Of a DNA stretch of 64,000 nucleotides, positions 24,402 through 37,303 are shown in pieces; position 1 is the stretch's first letter, and every line of letters begins with the position of its first letter. A program made the translations under genes and the position numbers. The notes below the pieces were generated by a model that ran no database searches, was not told the origin of the DNA, and saw nothing but the letters and a program-made list of their open reading frames with translations. This DNA is from Himantopus leucocephalus (Eukaryota; Chordata; Aves; Charadriiformes; Recurvirostridae), in the NCBI GenBank assembly GCA_003993805.1, contig RSEF01000003.1, positions 42,877,499 through 42,941,498 of the forward strand. The letters run 5' to 3'.

Positions 24402-24728
24402 CGCGCGCGGCCGCCGGAGGAGCGGGCGGTTGGGCGGCCGTGCGGGTGGCGGCGGCGGCGGTGGCTGCGCGCGAGGACGTTGTGTGCGCGCCGGTGCTGT
24501 GGCGGCGGCAGCGCGCGGGCAGGTTGAGGTGAGCGCGGCGCCCTCGCCCGACAGCTCCCGCCGCAGGCAGGAGCGGCCGCGCCGGGAGGAGACGCTGCTA
24601 CCGCCGCCCAGCTTCGGTTCGTCCGCCCGTCTCCTTCCTGTGGCGGCGGCGGCGGCTGCTGCTGCGCGGTGGGGCGAGGGCCGCCCTCCCCCGTCAGCCG
24701 CGGCGGGCGGAGCGGCGGCAGCAGCAGC

Positions 24729-24827
24729 ATGAGCGGCGGCGGTGCCGCCCGGGGCACAGCGGCGAGGGCACGGTTGGCAGCGCGGCTGCTGGCGCTGCTC
24801 AGCTGCGTCCTGACAGCCGAGGCCCAG
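24729..24827 (+). CDS. ERO1B: ERO1B exon 1: start codon and signal peptide
   Basis: Encodes residues 1-33. A short basic start (MSGGGAARGTAARARLAAR) is followed by a hydrophobic core LLALLSCVLT and a small-residue cleavage site around TAEA. This is an N-terminal signal sequence for ER import. The ATG has A at -3. The exon ends CAG|GTAGGA in phase 0, and the human protein likewise has VEAQ before [10 protein letters not shown]. The N-terminus itself is poorly conserved between species, as usual for signal peptides, so the call rests on context and splicing to exon 2. Confidence 0.9.
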
Positions 24828-27800
24828 GTAGGAACCAGCGGCGGTTGGGGACGATGCGGCAGGGTCCCCTCGTGGCGGCGGTTGGGGCGGGGGAGGAAGA
24901 GAGGGTGGCCGGGCAGGGATGCCCCACGGGCTGTGGGTAGGGCTGCGGACCGCTGCCTGAGGGAAAGGAGAGCGGAGGTCCTCCCTGTGGGAGGGTCGTG
25001 GGGGAGAGGGCAGCTTGGGGCCGCGTCTTGTGCAGCCTTCCCGGCGGCGAAGTCTGGGGATCCCTCGCTGAAGTCTGTAGCCCGCGTCCTTCCTATTCGA
25101 TACCCTGCGGTTGCTACTTGCTGGGATCCAGCCCGGGGCCTCCGGTCTGTGGGGCTCTGCTGCTACAGTGAGGGAAGAAGTTGGTTGACCTGGGAACCAC
25201 TGGTAGTACCCTTAAATAACGGTCCGGCTACACAGAGGAGTTGTTTAATCTAGGTAGCACTGCTTGCTGTCTGTGGGGTGTTGTGTTAAGGAGCTCTGGA
25301 GTGGAACGTACACTTCGCTTTTAGGCAGAAACTTCGCTGTCCTTATGAAGTTGGTGAGAAGCCATATGTTCGAATGGCAGTATCAGTGCCCAGGCTTAGT
25401 TTGTGTTTAGGTCGTGTCTGTTTGCCCGTATTACCGAGAAGGATGAGTGCCCCTTTCTGTAAACTGTCTTTATGGCTTCAGAAGGACAGGTGTCTGTAGT
25501 TGGGAGTTTGCTATTCATCAGCAGTATGACTGTGACTGAAATAATATGTGGTGTCAAGCAGGGAAGGATTTCACCTGGGCCAAAGACATTAGAGTGAGTT
25601 TATATGAAAGTACTATGTCCACGTAGAGCAAAGTTTGTCTTCTGTATCTGATTATTATTTTTCTTCTATCTTCTAAATTTCTGCTTTGTATAACATGCTA
25701 TATTGTAAGTGACCATCCAAAGCAGTGACTAGAGTAGTCTAGCATAGATAGCTTTTATTGCAGGTTTTTTTGGTTATAAGTTGTGGTTTTCTCAGGTCTA
25801 AAAATTCCTTATTTTAGTAGCTATTTTAGCATAACTAAATGCTAATTGAATTGAGATTCCTAAAGAAGCCATTAACAAACTGGCATGATATTCTTATGAC
25901 GCTTGGCAGAGAGATTGGTTGTTGCTATTTCATAAAATTGTTAACATATTATATTCAGAGTTTAAATACCTGGAGTTTGACTTGTACAGGGAAAAGATAA
26001 GCTAGCCATTAGTTCTTGGAGTCATGTTACCTATTGCTTTTCCTTCATTGTGCAGCTATGGCAAAGTAAAACATTAAGGAACAAAACAAGGTGTCCCAGG
26101 TGGTCTTCTAATTGTTGAAGCAATTAAAGTACAACAACCTGATAACACTAATAAGGTTGTTTGTATGATTGCTTGGTAGTATATGCATTTATTCCTTTCT
26201 TCTTAATGTTGAAGTGCTGAATACATTTCTCTTTCCAGATTTCATAAGGAGAAATTGATGCAGGTTGGACGTTGACCTTTTCTTCTGAAAGGTTGATTTA
26301 TCTTGGAGAAGATAAGTTAGAAGTTTAACATCTCCTGTACAGCTCTGATATCTGTACAAGAACTAAACTAGGTTTGACGGTACATGGAAATACTCTGATA
26401 AGCATATTGGAAATACAGAAGAAGTAGCAGCTATTCAATGTCAGACGACTTCTTGAACACAAGTTATAGTAGGCTAATGCTTTTAGAGTTTATCATAGAG
26501 TTCAAAGTAATTAACAGATGAAAAGAAAGCTTGATACTTGGCCATTGTAATAAAAGTTGTGATAACTTACAGTACAATTTGGCTCTATATTTGTGGACTA
26601 AGTTAACTAGTACAGTTCAGTTAAAAAAAGAGCAAAATACCAATTGTGTGAATAACAAAGTAGGGCTTGCAATAGGTAATTTTAACTGTGTAATACACTA
26701 TTCTTATTTTGATATCTCCAGTTTGAAAAAGAATTCACTGGAAGATCCAGGTGTCAACAAAAATGAAACCATTTTTCTGCATGTTCTTAGAGTGTTCCAT
26801 CATTACTCAAGTGAGAGCGCTGATGATTACACCTGGACTAATAAAAAAACCTCTAACTGGGGTACTTGAAGCCTGTGTTGCTGTTGTATTAGTGTGCTAT
26901 GAACTGAGTCCACTGATGTGCAGTATTGGTGTTTCATATGCGCTGTCAAACCATTTTATAAATCATGGTTTGGTACAGATATAGCATAGTTTAATTTTAG
27001 AGCATGCCTTCCAAGGAAACATTGATTTTGCTATTTTATGTATACAGGGAGCTAACTGTTCCAGTTTTGAAAAAGTCATGAGAAAGAAATGGAGAATTTT
27101 GTTTGCTTCCTCTTGTTACACTAAATTTATTTTTCTCTTAATAATTTCTTAGACTGGTTCTAGTTTTGGGGAAGGGTTTATTTCTGAAACTTCATAATGT
27201 TCTAAGTAAACCATGCTGCATTTTGAAAGATGTTCTTAGAATTGAGATTTTATCAGAGACATCTGGCAAAGGTGTGACCTCCATCAGTTTGCCGTCTTAG
27301 TTGAATAAAAAGACTGAAGCTTTTTATTTTTCCATGGGAGTTTGACACTGAGTGTAACTACTGCATGTTTATTTGGAACATTTTCCTCTGAAAAAGCATT
27401 TTCAGTTTTGCATAGATGGTAAAAATATTTTTGTAAGCAGTGGATAACTTCATGAGGTGGTCGTCAAAATACTTTCCTACTCTTTGTCTTCTGAATCCAA
27501 AGAAAATGTCTTGGATCTTTCCTACTGCTTTCAGCTTAATAAATTATTGCTCTTCACGTAAGGTTTATCCTGTTTATTATAGTTTAATAATATTTGAGCA
27601 AATGTTCAGAGTTATCTTTTTGCCTTTTTATATTATAATTAAAAGTACTGCTGTTTGTTTTGTGGTATGGTGATACCAGTAAAGACTGCAAAATTAATTT
27701 CTGCCTACGTGTGACCAATAAGAAAATTTGAAATTTTTAATGAGATCATTGTAGATTAAAATGCATGGGGTTTTTATTTCTGTAAGTATCAATAATAACA

Positions 27801-29522
27801 AATTTTGTCTTCTGACTTTGAAGTTGGCAATCATGTGGGCTGTGAGCTTTCTTGCCTTTGTGAAAAACCAGTAATTGTACATAGTCTCTTTCATAGCTGT
27901 TTGCCCAGGTCTGAAGTTAGATAACATTAACAAAGGCAAGCATAACAGCATAGAAGACTTTGGGTAAAGTAACTTCCCTTAAATGAGTTTTACTTCACTG
28001 CCATATCTACTCTGCAGAACTGTGACCGCCTATTTAGTGCCTCAGGAAGAGTAGGTTCTACGTAAGGTGAATTTTCTACTTAAATGCTTTATTGCCATAC
28101 CCTCACCTCTTTATTCTCACAGGGGGTTGGGGGAAATCCATTTCCCAGGCCTCCTTTATGCTTCATAAAAGAGCAGAAGCCTACAATTCAGTTTCTAGTA
28201 ACTCTTTTACATCAAGCTTGGTTACATAAGGGTATCTGTTCTGTGAAGTAGTGGAGTGATTTATCATGCATAAAACAGATTAGATGATTTCATAATCTCA
28301 TCTATGTGAAATCTGTGGAGAAAAAAAAGCCACAAAATATTTTTCATCTCCATTTGCACATAACCTTTTAATTGTGAGAAGGTCTTCTAACCCCTTTGTA
28401 AGATACAAGATGCGCGGGCCTTCCTATTTTATATGCTTTCTAGGCCATTGTGTGTGTTGAATTTCCTGTCTGGCTGAAGAATAGTAGTAGTAAACAGTGT
28501 TTGGTTCCATTCACTTAGATATGGTCTAAAGCCTTCAAACTTACGTTTGAAAGGCCTTTCAAACATGTTTGTAGTTGTTTAAGAAACTATGCTTAGAAGT
28601 AGTTAGTTTAGATTTAATGAAATTTATCATACAAATGTTCGTAGAATCACACTTTCAGTGTTTCTGCATTTCACTGAGACACTGTCTTAGCAAAAGTCTT
28701 GCCATAGCTTAGTCTACTAAGTTAGTTGGGCCTGTCCTCTCTGCTACTTGCACAGTCCTGCCTTCCTCTCCTGTGCTGGCAATAGCACTTCTGCACTTGT
28801 GTGCACCCCGTTTCGTAGAGGTGGTCTTAAGCTAGTGCAGTGCCTTGAACCAGCTTGCTGTCCTAGCACAAGAAGAGGGAAGGGTCCTGCAAAGTTCAGA
28901 CTTAGTTTCACAGTAGATTTACAGCCTTACAATATAGGTGCATGCACCTGCTTTTCCTTGTATTTATTTGTAGAATTTAACTGAGTTACTAACTTCTTGG
29001 GCACAGAGGTACCTATTCCTCTTTCTCCTATGCCCCTAAAGAAACTAGCTGGAGTGTTCTTACACTTTGAGAATTATAAGACAACAATGCATGATTGTGG
29101 GTTTTTTTAGGCAATTCAATTAATGAGCATTTGGTAGGAGAATACTTGGTATGCTACTCTGATGTTCTAATAAACCGTGTCTTCGTAGTTTGGAAAATCT
29201 TGCTCATTCTGCAGAAAGTTCTATATGCTGAATCTGTCAACAAATTTTGGCGCTGAAAGTGGTAATCTGGCTAACGTTGATTCAGCATTGCATTTGGAGG
29301 TGGACTTAAGCTCAAAAAAAGTGCTGAGGTCTGTTATTTTCTAATTCTGAGTGTGAAAGGTATGTTGTAGAGTATTTTAATGACGAGAAATAAATTATTT
29401 GCTATGGAACTGCATTTCACTAGTATTTCTTTTGACTGCCAGTTTATTTTCTTTAGAGGATTTTTCTGTAGTTAATGTTGCACTTCTTCACTAAAAACAA
29501 ATTTTTATATATTTTTTAATAG
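24828..29522 (+). other. ERO1B: ERO1B intron 1
   Basis: GTAGGA...TTTTTTAATAG intron. The first several hundred bases are still CpG-rich; the rest is AT-rich with no recognisable exon or transposon. Confidence 0.8.
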
Positions 29523-29642
29523 CTCACAGGAGTCCTAGATGATTGTTTATGTGACATAGAAAGCATCGATGACTTCAATACTTTCAAGATCTTCCCCAAA
29601 ATACAGAAACTGCAAGAACGTGTTTACTTCAGATATTACAAG
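29523..29642 (+). CDS. ERO1B: ERO1B exon 2
   Basis: Encodes residues 34-73, [20 protein letters not shown] followed by [20 protein letters not shown]. It carries the CLC pair (C41, C43) of the conserved N-terminal disulfide region. [20 protein letters not shown] in human ERO1B is nearly identical, and the [13 protein letters not shown] block is family-wide. Phase 0 at both ends; acceptor TTAATAG, donor AAG|GTACAA. Confidence 0.97.
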
Positions 29643-32600
29643 GTACAATTAGAATGGTATTTTCCTGAATAATTTAAATAAAATCCAGAAAATATAGGGA
29701 GGGTTACATATCAACTCAACTTGTCTGTATTAAGTTGTCTTTTAGAAGCCCACAGCTCTTCAATTTGGTTGTAGCAGATTTTCAGTCCCTGACAGTTATG
29801 TTGGTAATAAGTCATGTTTGCTGTGTTAATCCGGGAATCAGTGACAGTAAATCATGACTGCTTTCATTCAACTGATAAGTGGTAATTTTAAAGCTAGTAT
29901 CTTTGTACTGCTGCATCTAGAAAAGAATTGTATATTAGCAACTTTCTGACAGCATGCAGTACTTGTCTCCTAAGAAATGTGCATAATTTGAAATGGAAAT
30001 ATTGCAATGATTTCTTTTCTTATCAGTTGCTGTCTGAGTTTTGATTTTCGTGTTTGTTATCTAGAGAACCATTGCTCCTTTGAAGAATAAGTAAAAATAT
30101 TCAACTTTCAAGTAGCATGTAATACCACTTTTTTATGACTTAAAACATTTTTTTCTCTGTATTAGAATCTGATGAGCAAAATAACACTTTGAAGCCTAGG
30201 AGTTCTGTTTTCAGACATGCTTAACTTGAAAATGAGGTTGCATTTTGACTGAGCTAATCAGACAGTTGTCTGCCACTGGAAAAAGGAGGTTCCACTCCTT
30301 TAGAGGAGACCGTCCTGCCTTTTTAGCCTGTCCCTCCTCCTAGTTCTTGGGCTTGTCTGACTGTGCATTAAGCCAATGCATCTGTTTTTAACCTGGTAGA
30401 TTTTTAGTTTGGATCTTTGGGTTTGGGGGTTTTGGGGAGTTTTCTGTTGGTTTGTTGTTTCTTTTTTCCAGGATGTAGCAAGTTATCTAGCTGATCTGGA
30501 ATCAGACAAGTATTAAACTCATGCAAGATGCAGTTATGAATGAGGAAGGAGAAAAAGCGTTAGAATCTTCCCTTTCTAGTCTGAGCAGGCAGTAATGTGT
30601 AACTTCACCCTGAATCTCCTCCTGCTACATGATACGGTTCTAACTTCACCCATCAGGAGAAACAAGATATGTGCAACTTCAGTGATAATACGTCATGGTA
30701 GTGGTAATTAGATTCTTCACAGGCAACAGAAAGATACAAACTGAAGTAATTGTGGAAGAGGAGTGACAGGTATACAAGGTTTTATACAACAGTAATTTAA
30801 TCCTGCAAATTTAGAGCTAATGTTCATTTCAACAGCAGTTCTGCAGATCGTACTTTAATGATGTGTTTTAATCCTACCTTATCTTTCATACTGTTCTTCC
30901 TAATAGGTGGGGAATGACAAAGGCCAGTGTGCAGTCCACCCATCATCACGTATTATTTAGTATTTCCATTTGTGACAGGGAAGAATTTGTGTTAAACAAG
31001 CAAACTGATTAAGTCAGAACGTTTTTCACCCTTTCCCCTCTGAATAAGCAACAGAGTTTTATGATGTCCCTGCACAGAATCGTGGAAGTGCTATTAAGCA
31101 CATAGATGGATGTGGAAATTGTGAGGGTAAGCAACGATCATCTAGGTCAACTACAGTGTTGCTAAATACTGAATAAGCATAGGGGGATTATATTTGTTTT
31201 GGGAGTGAAAACGCTCCTTCTCTGAAGTAATTTAATTTGTAATAGGAATTTGGATCATGAACTTTTGTAACTACAGTCACAGTAATCCCATTGTGTTACT
31301 AGTTCAACTGCCATAAAAGAACTCAAACTTTAATGTATAATACTGAATGGACTAGCTAGTTTTTATTTAAAGGCCAAAGAAAACTTTAGTTTTAAAGTCT
31401 TGCTGAAATTGTATGAGGTGGTTTCTAGATGATTAGTGGAACACTTGTTGTGTTTAGTGGAACACTTGTCGACACGACACATGACATAAAGGAATAAAAA
31501 AATTTTTCTTTGTATAGTTTTATACATCAAAACACACAAACTATGGTAGCCCTGTGATAAGGAATCTAGCTTTTAATCTGTGACAATATTTAATAATACT
31601 CTAAATTATAATAATGACATCTAATACTTCAGGCCCTGAAGAAAGTAGAAGGGTGTTCTACGTAGTCAGTGCATGATTGGTATTGATTGAAGTGCAAGTG
31701 CCATATAACCTCAATTTGTCTCACAAGTGTGTCTGTGTGTGCTGGTTTTTAATGCTGTTGAATCATTCTGGAACTAGTATATCTTGATTTGCAGGTGTTA
31801 TTTCTGAGTTAATCTGCAGATTAGACAGACTTCTATTCATATTGTTCCTCTGTGTAAGAACAGTGACTGCCTAGTTACTTGTATCTTCCTAAGTGTGTTA
31901 GCATTTTTTATTGTTAGAGTTTACTTTGAAGAAGGTTGTAGTCTGTGTTAGCTGGTCTTTTTTTTTGGTAGAAATCGGTGGGAGGGGCATGTTTTTTATA
32001 ATACCTCTTATTGTGAAGGTGATGTAAAATGTAACACATTTTTGTGCTTTATTTAAAAAGATGAGTGATCATTTAACATATTTTTTTCTAGGAATGGTGT
32101 TTGTGGATTGAATAGAGGAAATTGAATGGAGGAAACCTGAAATCTCTGCTTTTGATGTATCTGTGCTAGCATGGCTTGAACTGTAACTAGAAGGCAGTTG
32201 TCATCACTCCTAAGAAGTCGTACCATCTGCTTAATGTCTCGTTAGGTTTTTTTAACCGAGGAATCTCTTTAACATTTTAAAGCTGAATTTATAATTCCTA
32301 GTCATGCTGAATAAGTACATCATAATGGAAACCTGGAAAACAGTCTTTCCTTCAGATGTTATATAGCAGTTAATTTTGTAAGTGTATTTTGAAAATACAG
32401 AAAGAACTTACTTGCTGAAAGGTTTTGTAGAGGAATTCAGTATAATAAAGGGCAACTGAGCAAGTCAAACATTAAGTTTGACTCTTTGGGGATCTTTTGT
32501 GGTATTGACAGAACATTTAAAGCAGGAGTTCTTTTTGTTTTGCTTTAGTTTGGGTAGGTAGAACCCAAAGAACAATTTATCCTTCAGGCATTAAAGGTTG

Positions 32601-34788
32601 TTTCTTTATTTCTGGTACATAGTTTTGATTTTTCTTAGCTGTCAAAATTAAGAGAATAGACTGGAGGGAGAGTAAAATCTGGCTATAATTCGTCTCAGAT
32701 TCTTCACATTGTGCCTGCTTTGTATCAGAGGCATATTGATCTAGTTTTCCTTATGCCTAGTATATTATGTATAATGCTGGGGAAAAAAATTGAATTTTAT
32801 TTTTTTTTTTTATTATTGCTGAGGCTCTGGTTTGAAAATTCAGTGAATGTAGCCATTTGGTTTCTATTACTGTATTCCCACCCCAAGAAACAGTCCACTT
32901 AGAGCAAATCACTGATCCTGTATAAATGTACTCTGCCAGTTAAATGTGTGCAAAGCATACAGGATTTTTTTAATGGAAAAATTGTTCAAGACAGCTCCAT
33001 GATTTCAGTTTTTCTCCAAATTAAAAGATTGAATAGTGTATTTCTTTTATTGTAGCAGGAACCCTTCAACTACCACATGCAGTGCACTCCAAGTTCATCA
33101 GAGTATGGGATTTAGAGTTCAGTTGCTAATTCTTTGCCTAAGGAGCTGCTCTGGCACTACTGTACTAGAAGTTTAAGCTTTGTTTCCTGTCTATGTTTCT
33201 CCTTATGTAAAGTGAGAGTATAGGATATAAATTACATGAATTAGAAATATGTTCCTACACATAAGAGAACGTGTTTTTCTGAAGACTAAATTGATGACGC
33301 ATTTAGTCTCAATCTTTTAACATGTTAGGTGTAGCAACAATACTGTTCTTTATAGTGTGTGACAATTTATTGTACGGCTTGTATGTATTTTTTTCCATAA
33401 GATAGCGTAAGGATTAGTTTTCTGACTTAAGATTTATAGATTGAAATAATTTTTATAAGCACATTTATAATTCTTAAATTTTTGTGTTGAAACTGCTCTA
33501 GGACCTGATACCATCCTTGGGGTATGGGTCTTAATTTTGCAGTGTGTTTTATAGAACTGTTGCTGTGTCTGACTACAGAATCAAATCCAGTATCTTCAAC
33601 AGTTTCAAACAAGAAGTGATATATCAAATCATTCAAGTTGTAGGTTGTTGCCTATAAGTAGTGACTTCAGTTGAATATCTTCATGAATAGTATTTATCAA
33701 CTGAAAAAAACTAGTACAAGCTGTGCTAAAGAAAAACAAAGTAGAAGAATAGAAGTATTTTTTGTTGTTTTTTTTTAATTACTTTGAAAGTTTTAAAACT
33801 GACTTTTTAACTGGAAAATAATGGTTGCTACTGAGGATAAATGCTTTGTCTTTTATTTGTAGTGTGAGATTTCAAAGATGGTGTACTTCTGCAGTGTTTC
33901 AGGTTGATCGTGCAGGAAAACTTTTAGTCTGTAGTCTTCAGTTTAGGAGCAGTGAGGTCAAAGTGTTTTTTATCACTACTGTTTGTTAGTATGTATAAGG
34001 CTAACGTAAAGGAGAGCTGTGATTTCATTTCTTTTTTTTCCCCACTGACTTTGACATTGACAATCCAAGTGAAATGTAGTAAAGTGTTTGATTCTCTTGC
34101 CATGTATTAGATACTAATATATGTGATACTCCCTGCCTTTATTGTGTCATTTGATGACAAATAGGAGCGCTAATCATCACAGGATTTGCTGGTAATGTTT
34201 GTGAAGTGGTTTCTGTTCATTATTTATATTTGTACTATATCAGCTCTCTGATTTGAGGCCATTATGATACTCATTCTTCCTTGACTAGCTATGATGTGCA
34301 GTAATGAGTGCCTGTTTTTACTGCTTGAAATCTGAAATCATCCAAGCATTTATTTGAATCAGTATACTTGTGTACTACTGTCCTCCATCAAATGTATTCT
34401 CTTGTTCGGTATAGTACAAATACAACTGATTGTAAGTACAACCATTGAAGAGCTGCATATGTCTGGTTTGCCTTCTTTTTAGTAGTTTATTTACTGCTTT
34501 GAAGTTATGTTAGTAGTAAGAGATTTAATTTGTGCTTTAATATACTATGTGTGTCCACTGGAAGCCATTATCACTAACAATTCCACTGCATCAAGCTTTA
34601 GCTTATATACTCAGAGGGAAAGTAGTTAAAAGAATCCAACCAACAAAACCCCCTAGACTTAAAGTACTAAATTTAACCCTTTTTCCTTGTATCCTCTCCT
34701 TTTATTTGAAAGGTTTTACTGAGAGCTCTTTCTTTTAAAGTTGCCTTAGGTAAATGTTGATTGTAAACTTTTGGTTTTGTATGTTTAG
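29643..34788 (+). other. ERO1B: ERO1B intron 2
   Basis: About 5.1 kb of AT-rich intron with GTACAA...GTTTAG ends. It contains a 16-base direct repeat (TTAGTGGAACACTTGT at 31433 and again at 31454). I recognise no gene or transposon. Confidence 0.8.
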
Positions 34789-34872
34789 GTGAACCTGAAG
34801 AGACCATGCCCATTTTGGGCTGATGATGGCCATTGTTCTATCAAAGATTGTCATGTAGAGCCTTGTCCAGAG
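34789..34872 (+). CDS. ERO1B: ERO1B exon 3: outer shuttle cysteines
   Basis: Encodes residues 74-101, [20 protein letters not shown] followed by CHVEPCPE. The CxxxxC motif (C94-HVEP-C99) is the outer active site on a flexible loop. It takes electrons from the reduced CxxC of protein disulfide isomerase and hands them to the inner pair encoded by exon 14. The other cysteines (C80, C89) match ERO1 structural/regulatory positions. 28 codons, phase 0 both ends; acceptor GTTTAG, donor GAG|GTATGG. As assembled, this exon is on the opposite strand from the inner pair. Confidence 0.97.
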
Positions 34873-35311
34873 GTATGGATTGAATACTATAAAATAGGAA
34901 AAAGTTGTTTGGTTAATTGCTTGTTTGCTAATTTGTAGTGACTAGTACTATACTAATAATATTTACTAATGAAAACTTAAATTTAAATAAAAGAGTGACA
35001 ATAAAATTATTTTCCATTTCAAAAACAGAAATACAACCAAAGTATTTTAAGGTCTTAGTCATTTTACCAGTAAAACAAATAACTTTAAGAATAAGTCTCT
35101 TCTAAGCTCTAGCACTGTTTTGGATCTAACGTCTGTTATCCGAAACATCTGTTTCGGATATAACATGTTGAGAAGGTAAAGGACCAAGTTAATTATTTAA
35201 AAACAAGTTTGCTTTGACCTCTGTAGGAATGATATTTAATTTGTAGATTTTAATCAAGCTTAATCATTTTTATGAACAATGTAAAATCTGTGATTTGTCT
35301 TTTGGTTTTAG
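34873..35311 (+). other. ERO1B: ERO1B intron 3
   Basis: Short AT-rich intron ending TTTTAG. It contains the near-perfect hairpin at 35135-35164 described separately. Confidence 0.85.
35135..35164. repeat. Inverted repeat / hairpin in intron 3
   Basis: GTTATCCGAAACA and TGTTTCGGATATAAC are separated by TC. The inner ten bases pair perfectly (ATCCGAAACA with TGTTTCGGAT), and the outer bases pair after a two-base bulge. Origin unknown; it could be a small transposon remnant. Confidence 0.75.
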
Positions 35312-35353
35312 AGCAAAATACCTGTTGGAATTAAAGCTGGGAGCTCTAATAAA
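35312..35353 (+). CDS. ERO1B: ERO1B exon 4 (last exon on the plus strand)
   Basis: A 14-codon phase-0 exon, SKIPVGIKAGSSNK (residues 102-115), matching human SKIPVGIKAGHSNK. The acceptor is GGTTTTAG and the donor AAA|GTAAGT. The next expected peptide (Y-x-K-x-ANN, human YLKMANN) is not found downstream on this strand; it is exon 5 on the minus strand at 13.7 kb. Confidence 0.96.
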
Positions 35354-37303
35354 GTAAGTAGTCATTTACTTTCTAAGTTCTTTCTGTGTTGTTTTTTGGA
35401 GGTTTTTTTTTAAATTTTAACATTACAGTAGCTGTGTGGCTTTTTATTACAGTCAGTCTTGGCATAGTGATGAAATTGTTAACATAACTGATCAGTTCCA
35501 GTATGTGGTTGTACATTTTTACTTTTATGTGCTATAGAGTGTTTCTGACATAGCTGGTACTGTTGTGTCATTCTGAGTCTGTCATAGCTTGAGAGCTAGT
35601 GCAGACTGAATCAATGAATGACCAGGGACAGCAGTGTATGGCCACAGAATGCCTGATGCAAAATTCTTTGTTCATTTCTGAGTGCAGGCCACCTTCTATA
35701 AAGCCATAGGCTAGGATGCACAGATGCAGTAGCAGTGCAATCTTTTGTAAGAATCATATGTAACCGCAACCTCTAATATTAAAAAAACCTGAACAATTAC
35801 ATGAAGTTTTGCTATGTCTAACCTTTAGCAGGTCATTAGTCTAAAGATAATTTAGGCTAAAGTGTTAAGTACAAGCTTAAGTGGTCAGTCTGTGCTATTG
35901 GCTTTTGCTTGCTTCTCTCCAAGCCATCCTTCCTTGATCACCAAGTGATCTTAGCAAAGCCAAAAAAGTAAAGAGGGTATATGCGCTTAGAAAAGAGATC
36001 AGAGCAGAAAGACAAACAACTCTCCCCCACGCCTAAATCCCAATCACAGTGCCCAAGAATAAGGACTTCAGCAGTTGATGGGATAATGGTGCCCAAATGA
36101 GAGATCTTCCTGTTGAGTGCCTTGGCTGTGTTGTAGACTCATGCTTATTCTTGCTTAACTATCATATCTCCATCCTCCCTGGTACTTTCCACCTCTCTGG
36201 GCAGCCAGAGCTGCTGCTTGTCTCACCTGGGTGTAGTTCACTGTGTCATAAATGACCATTGGCATTAGGTTTAGACTTTATGCCAAGCAAGATTACCAAA
36301 GATAGCCAAGAGGAATATTTCATCATGAATTAATGATTTCTCTGTCCTGCTGTTATGAACAGTGCAGGCAAGAATGTCCAAGCTTTAGCTCAAGAGGAAG
36401 TCTTGTCTCCTGTTTATACATATAAGTATGTTTATACTTATTGGTAAGCTCACTCTGAAGTGTGCCTCTTCATTTAAAGGTTTTTAGTGATCAGAGGAGA
36501 GACATCTTTCTCACCGACACGACTTAAATGTCAGTCATTCACTGTTTCAGCACAAGCAGTAGTACTTGGTCTGGGAAAGTTTTGACACTATGTCTGGGCA
36601 GAAGATCCTGAGTTTTAACTGGATAATCTGTTGCCAGTTCTGTTTTTCATTGACGTTGTTCTCTTCCAAGCATGATTGAAGAGAAACTGACTCCTGAAAT
36701 ACCGTAATGCCTCATAAAGGGGCATTTTAAGACTTTAAAGACTGTTTCAGAAGGGATTCTTCTAGTAGGCGTTTGAGCTTCCTTATGGATTAATCTTGAG
36801 AGCCATAAGTAAGATGTTAATTAGTAGGCAAAGAGTGTGCTGTTCTTAAGATACTTCACATGAGCATATTGAATTGGACTTTGGAAGTGAAAATCAGCCA
36901 CCTTTTGCTTTCATCACAATAAAGAAACTGGGATAGCTTCTTTGGGAAACTTTCATTTGCTAGTATATTTGCTACAGTTGTTTCCTTTGAATTGCCTTGT
37001 AAGTTGTTGCAACCAGCTACAGTACTGAAAGTTGGGCAGTTCTGCATCTTTAATCTGTATTAGAACGAAGACACTAATATCTGCTGCTTCTCTGTCAGAA
37101 AACTAAATATTTCTGCAGGAAAATAGTGATGAGGACTGAAATAAATCTTAAGTACACCATTTTCATACTTCTTATGATTCAGTTAAAGATCTTTCTTGGA
37201 GCCAATGAAAAATTGACAATCACATTTATTATCGCTTTTAAGGAAACATCAAACTCATTTTAGTATGAATGTTTTGTTTCGAGGACTATGCAACTACTGT
37301 GTT
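35354..37303 (+). other. ERO1B: ERO1B intron 4, 5' part
   Basis: Intron sequence following exon 4, with no ERO1B exon and nothing else recognised before the CR1 tail. Confidence 0.7.

Larger units (their letters stand above)
23930..24960 (+). promoter_or_regulatory. ERO1B: CpG island covering ERO1B promoter and exon 1
   Basis: A sharp rise in G+C and CpG density against AT-rich flanks, spanning the region upstream of the ERO1B ATG, exon 1 and the start of intron 1. No TATA box is evident. The island contains the GGGAC array, an ER-stress element, GC boxes (CCCCGCCC at 24328-24335, CCCCGCCCC at 24338-24346), a ZNF143-type site and CGG/CTG triplet runs near 24643-24668. This is the usual architecture of a broad, constitutively open vertebrate promoter. 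Boundaries are by eye. Confidence 0.85.

Noticed and set aside
24017..24757. Several overlapping open frames on both strands across the CpG island (Arg-Pro-Val-Pro-Ser and Gly-Arg-Asp-Gly-Thr repeats, Pro/Ala/Arg-rich peptides).
   Set aside because: They follow from high GC (few stop codons) and the GGGAC array being translated in several frames; no known domain. Only the ERO1B exon 1 frame splices into a recognisable protein.
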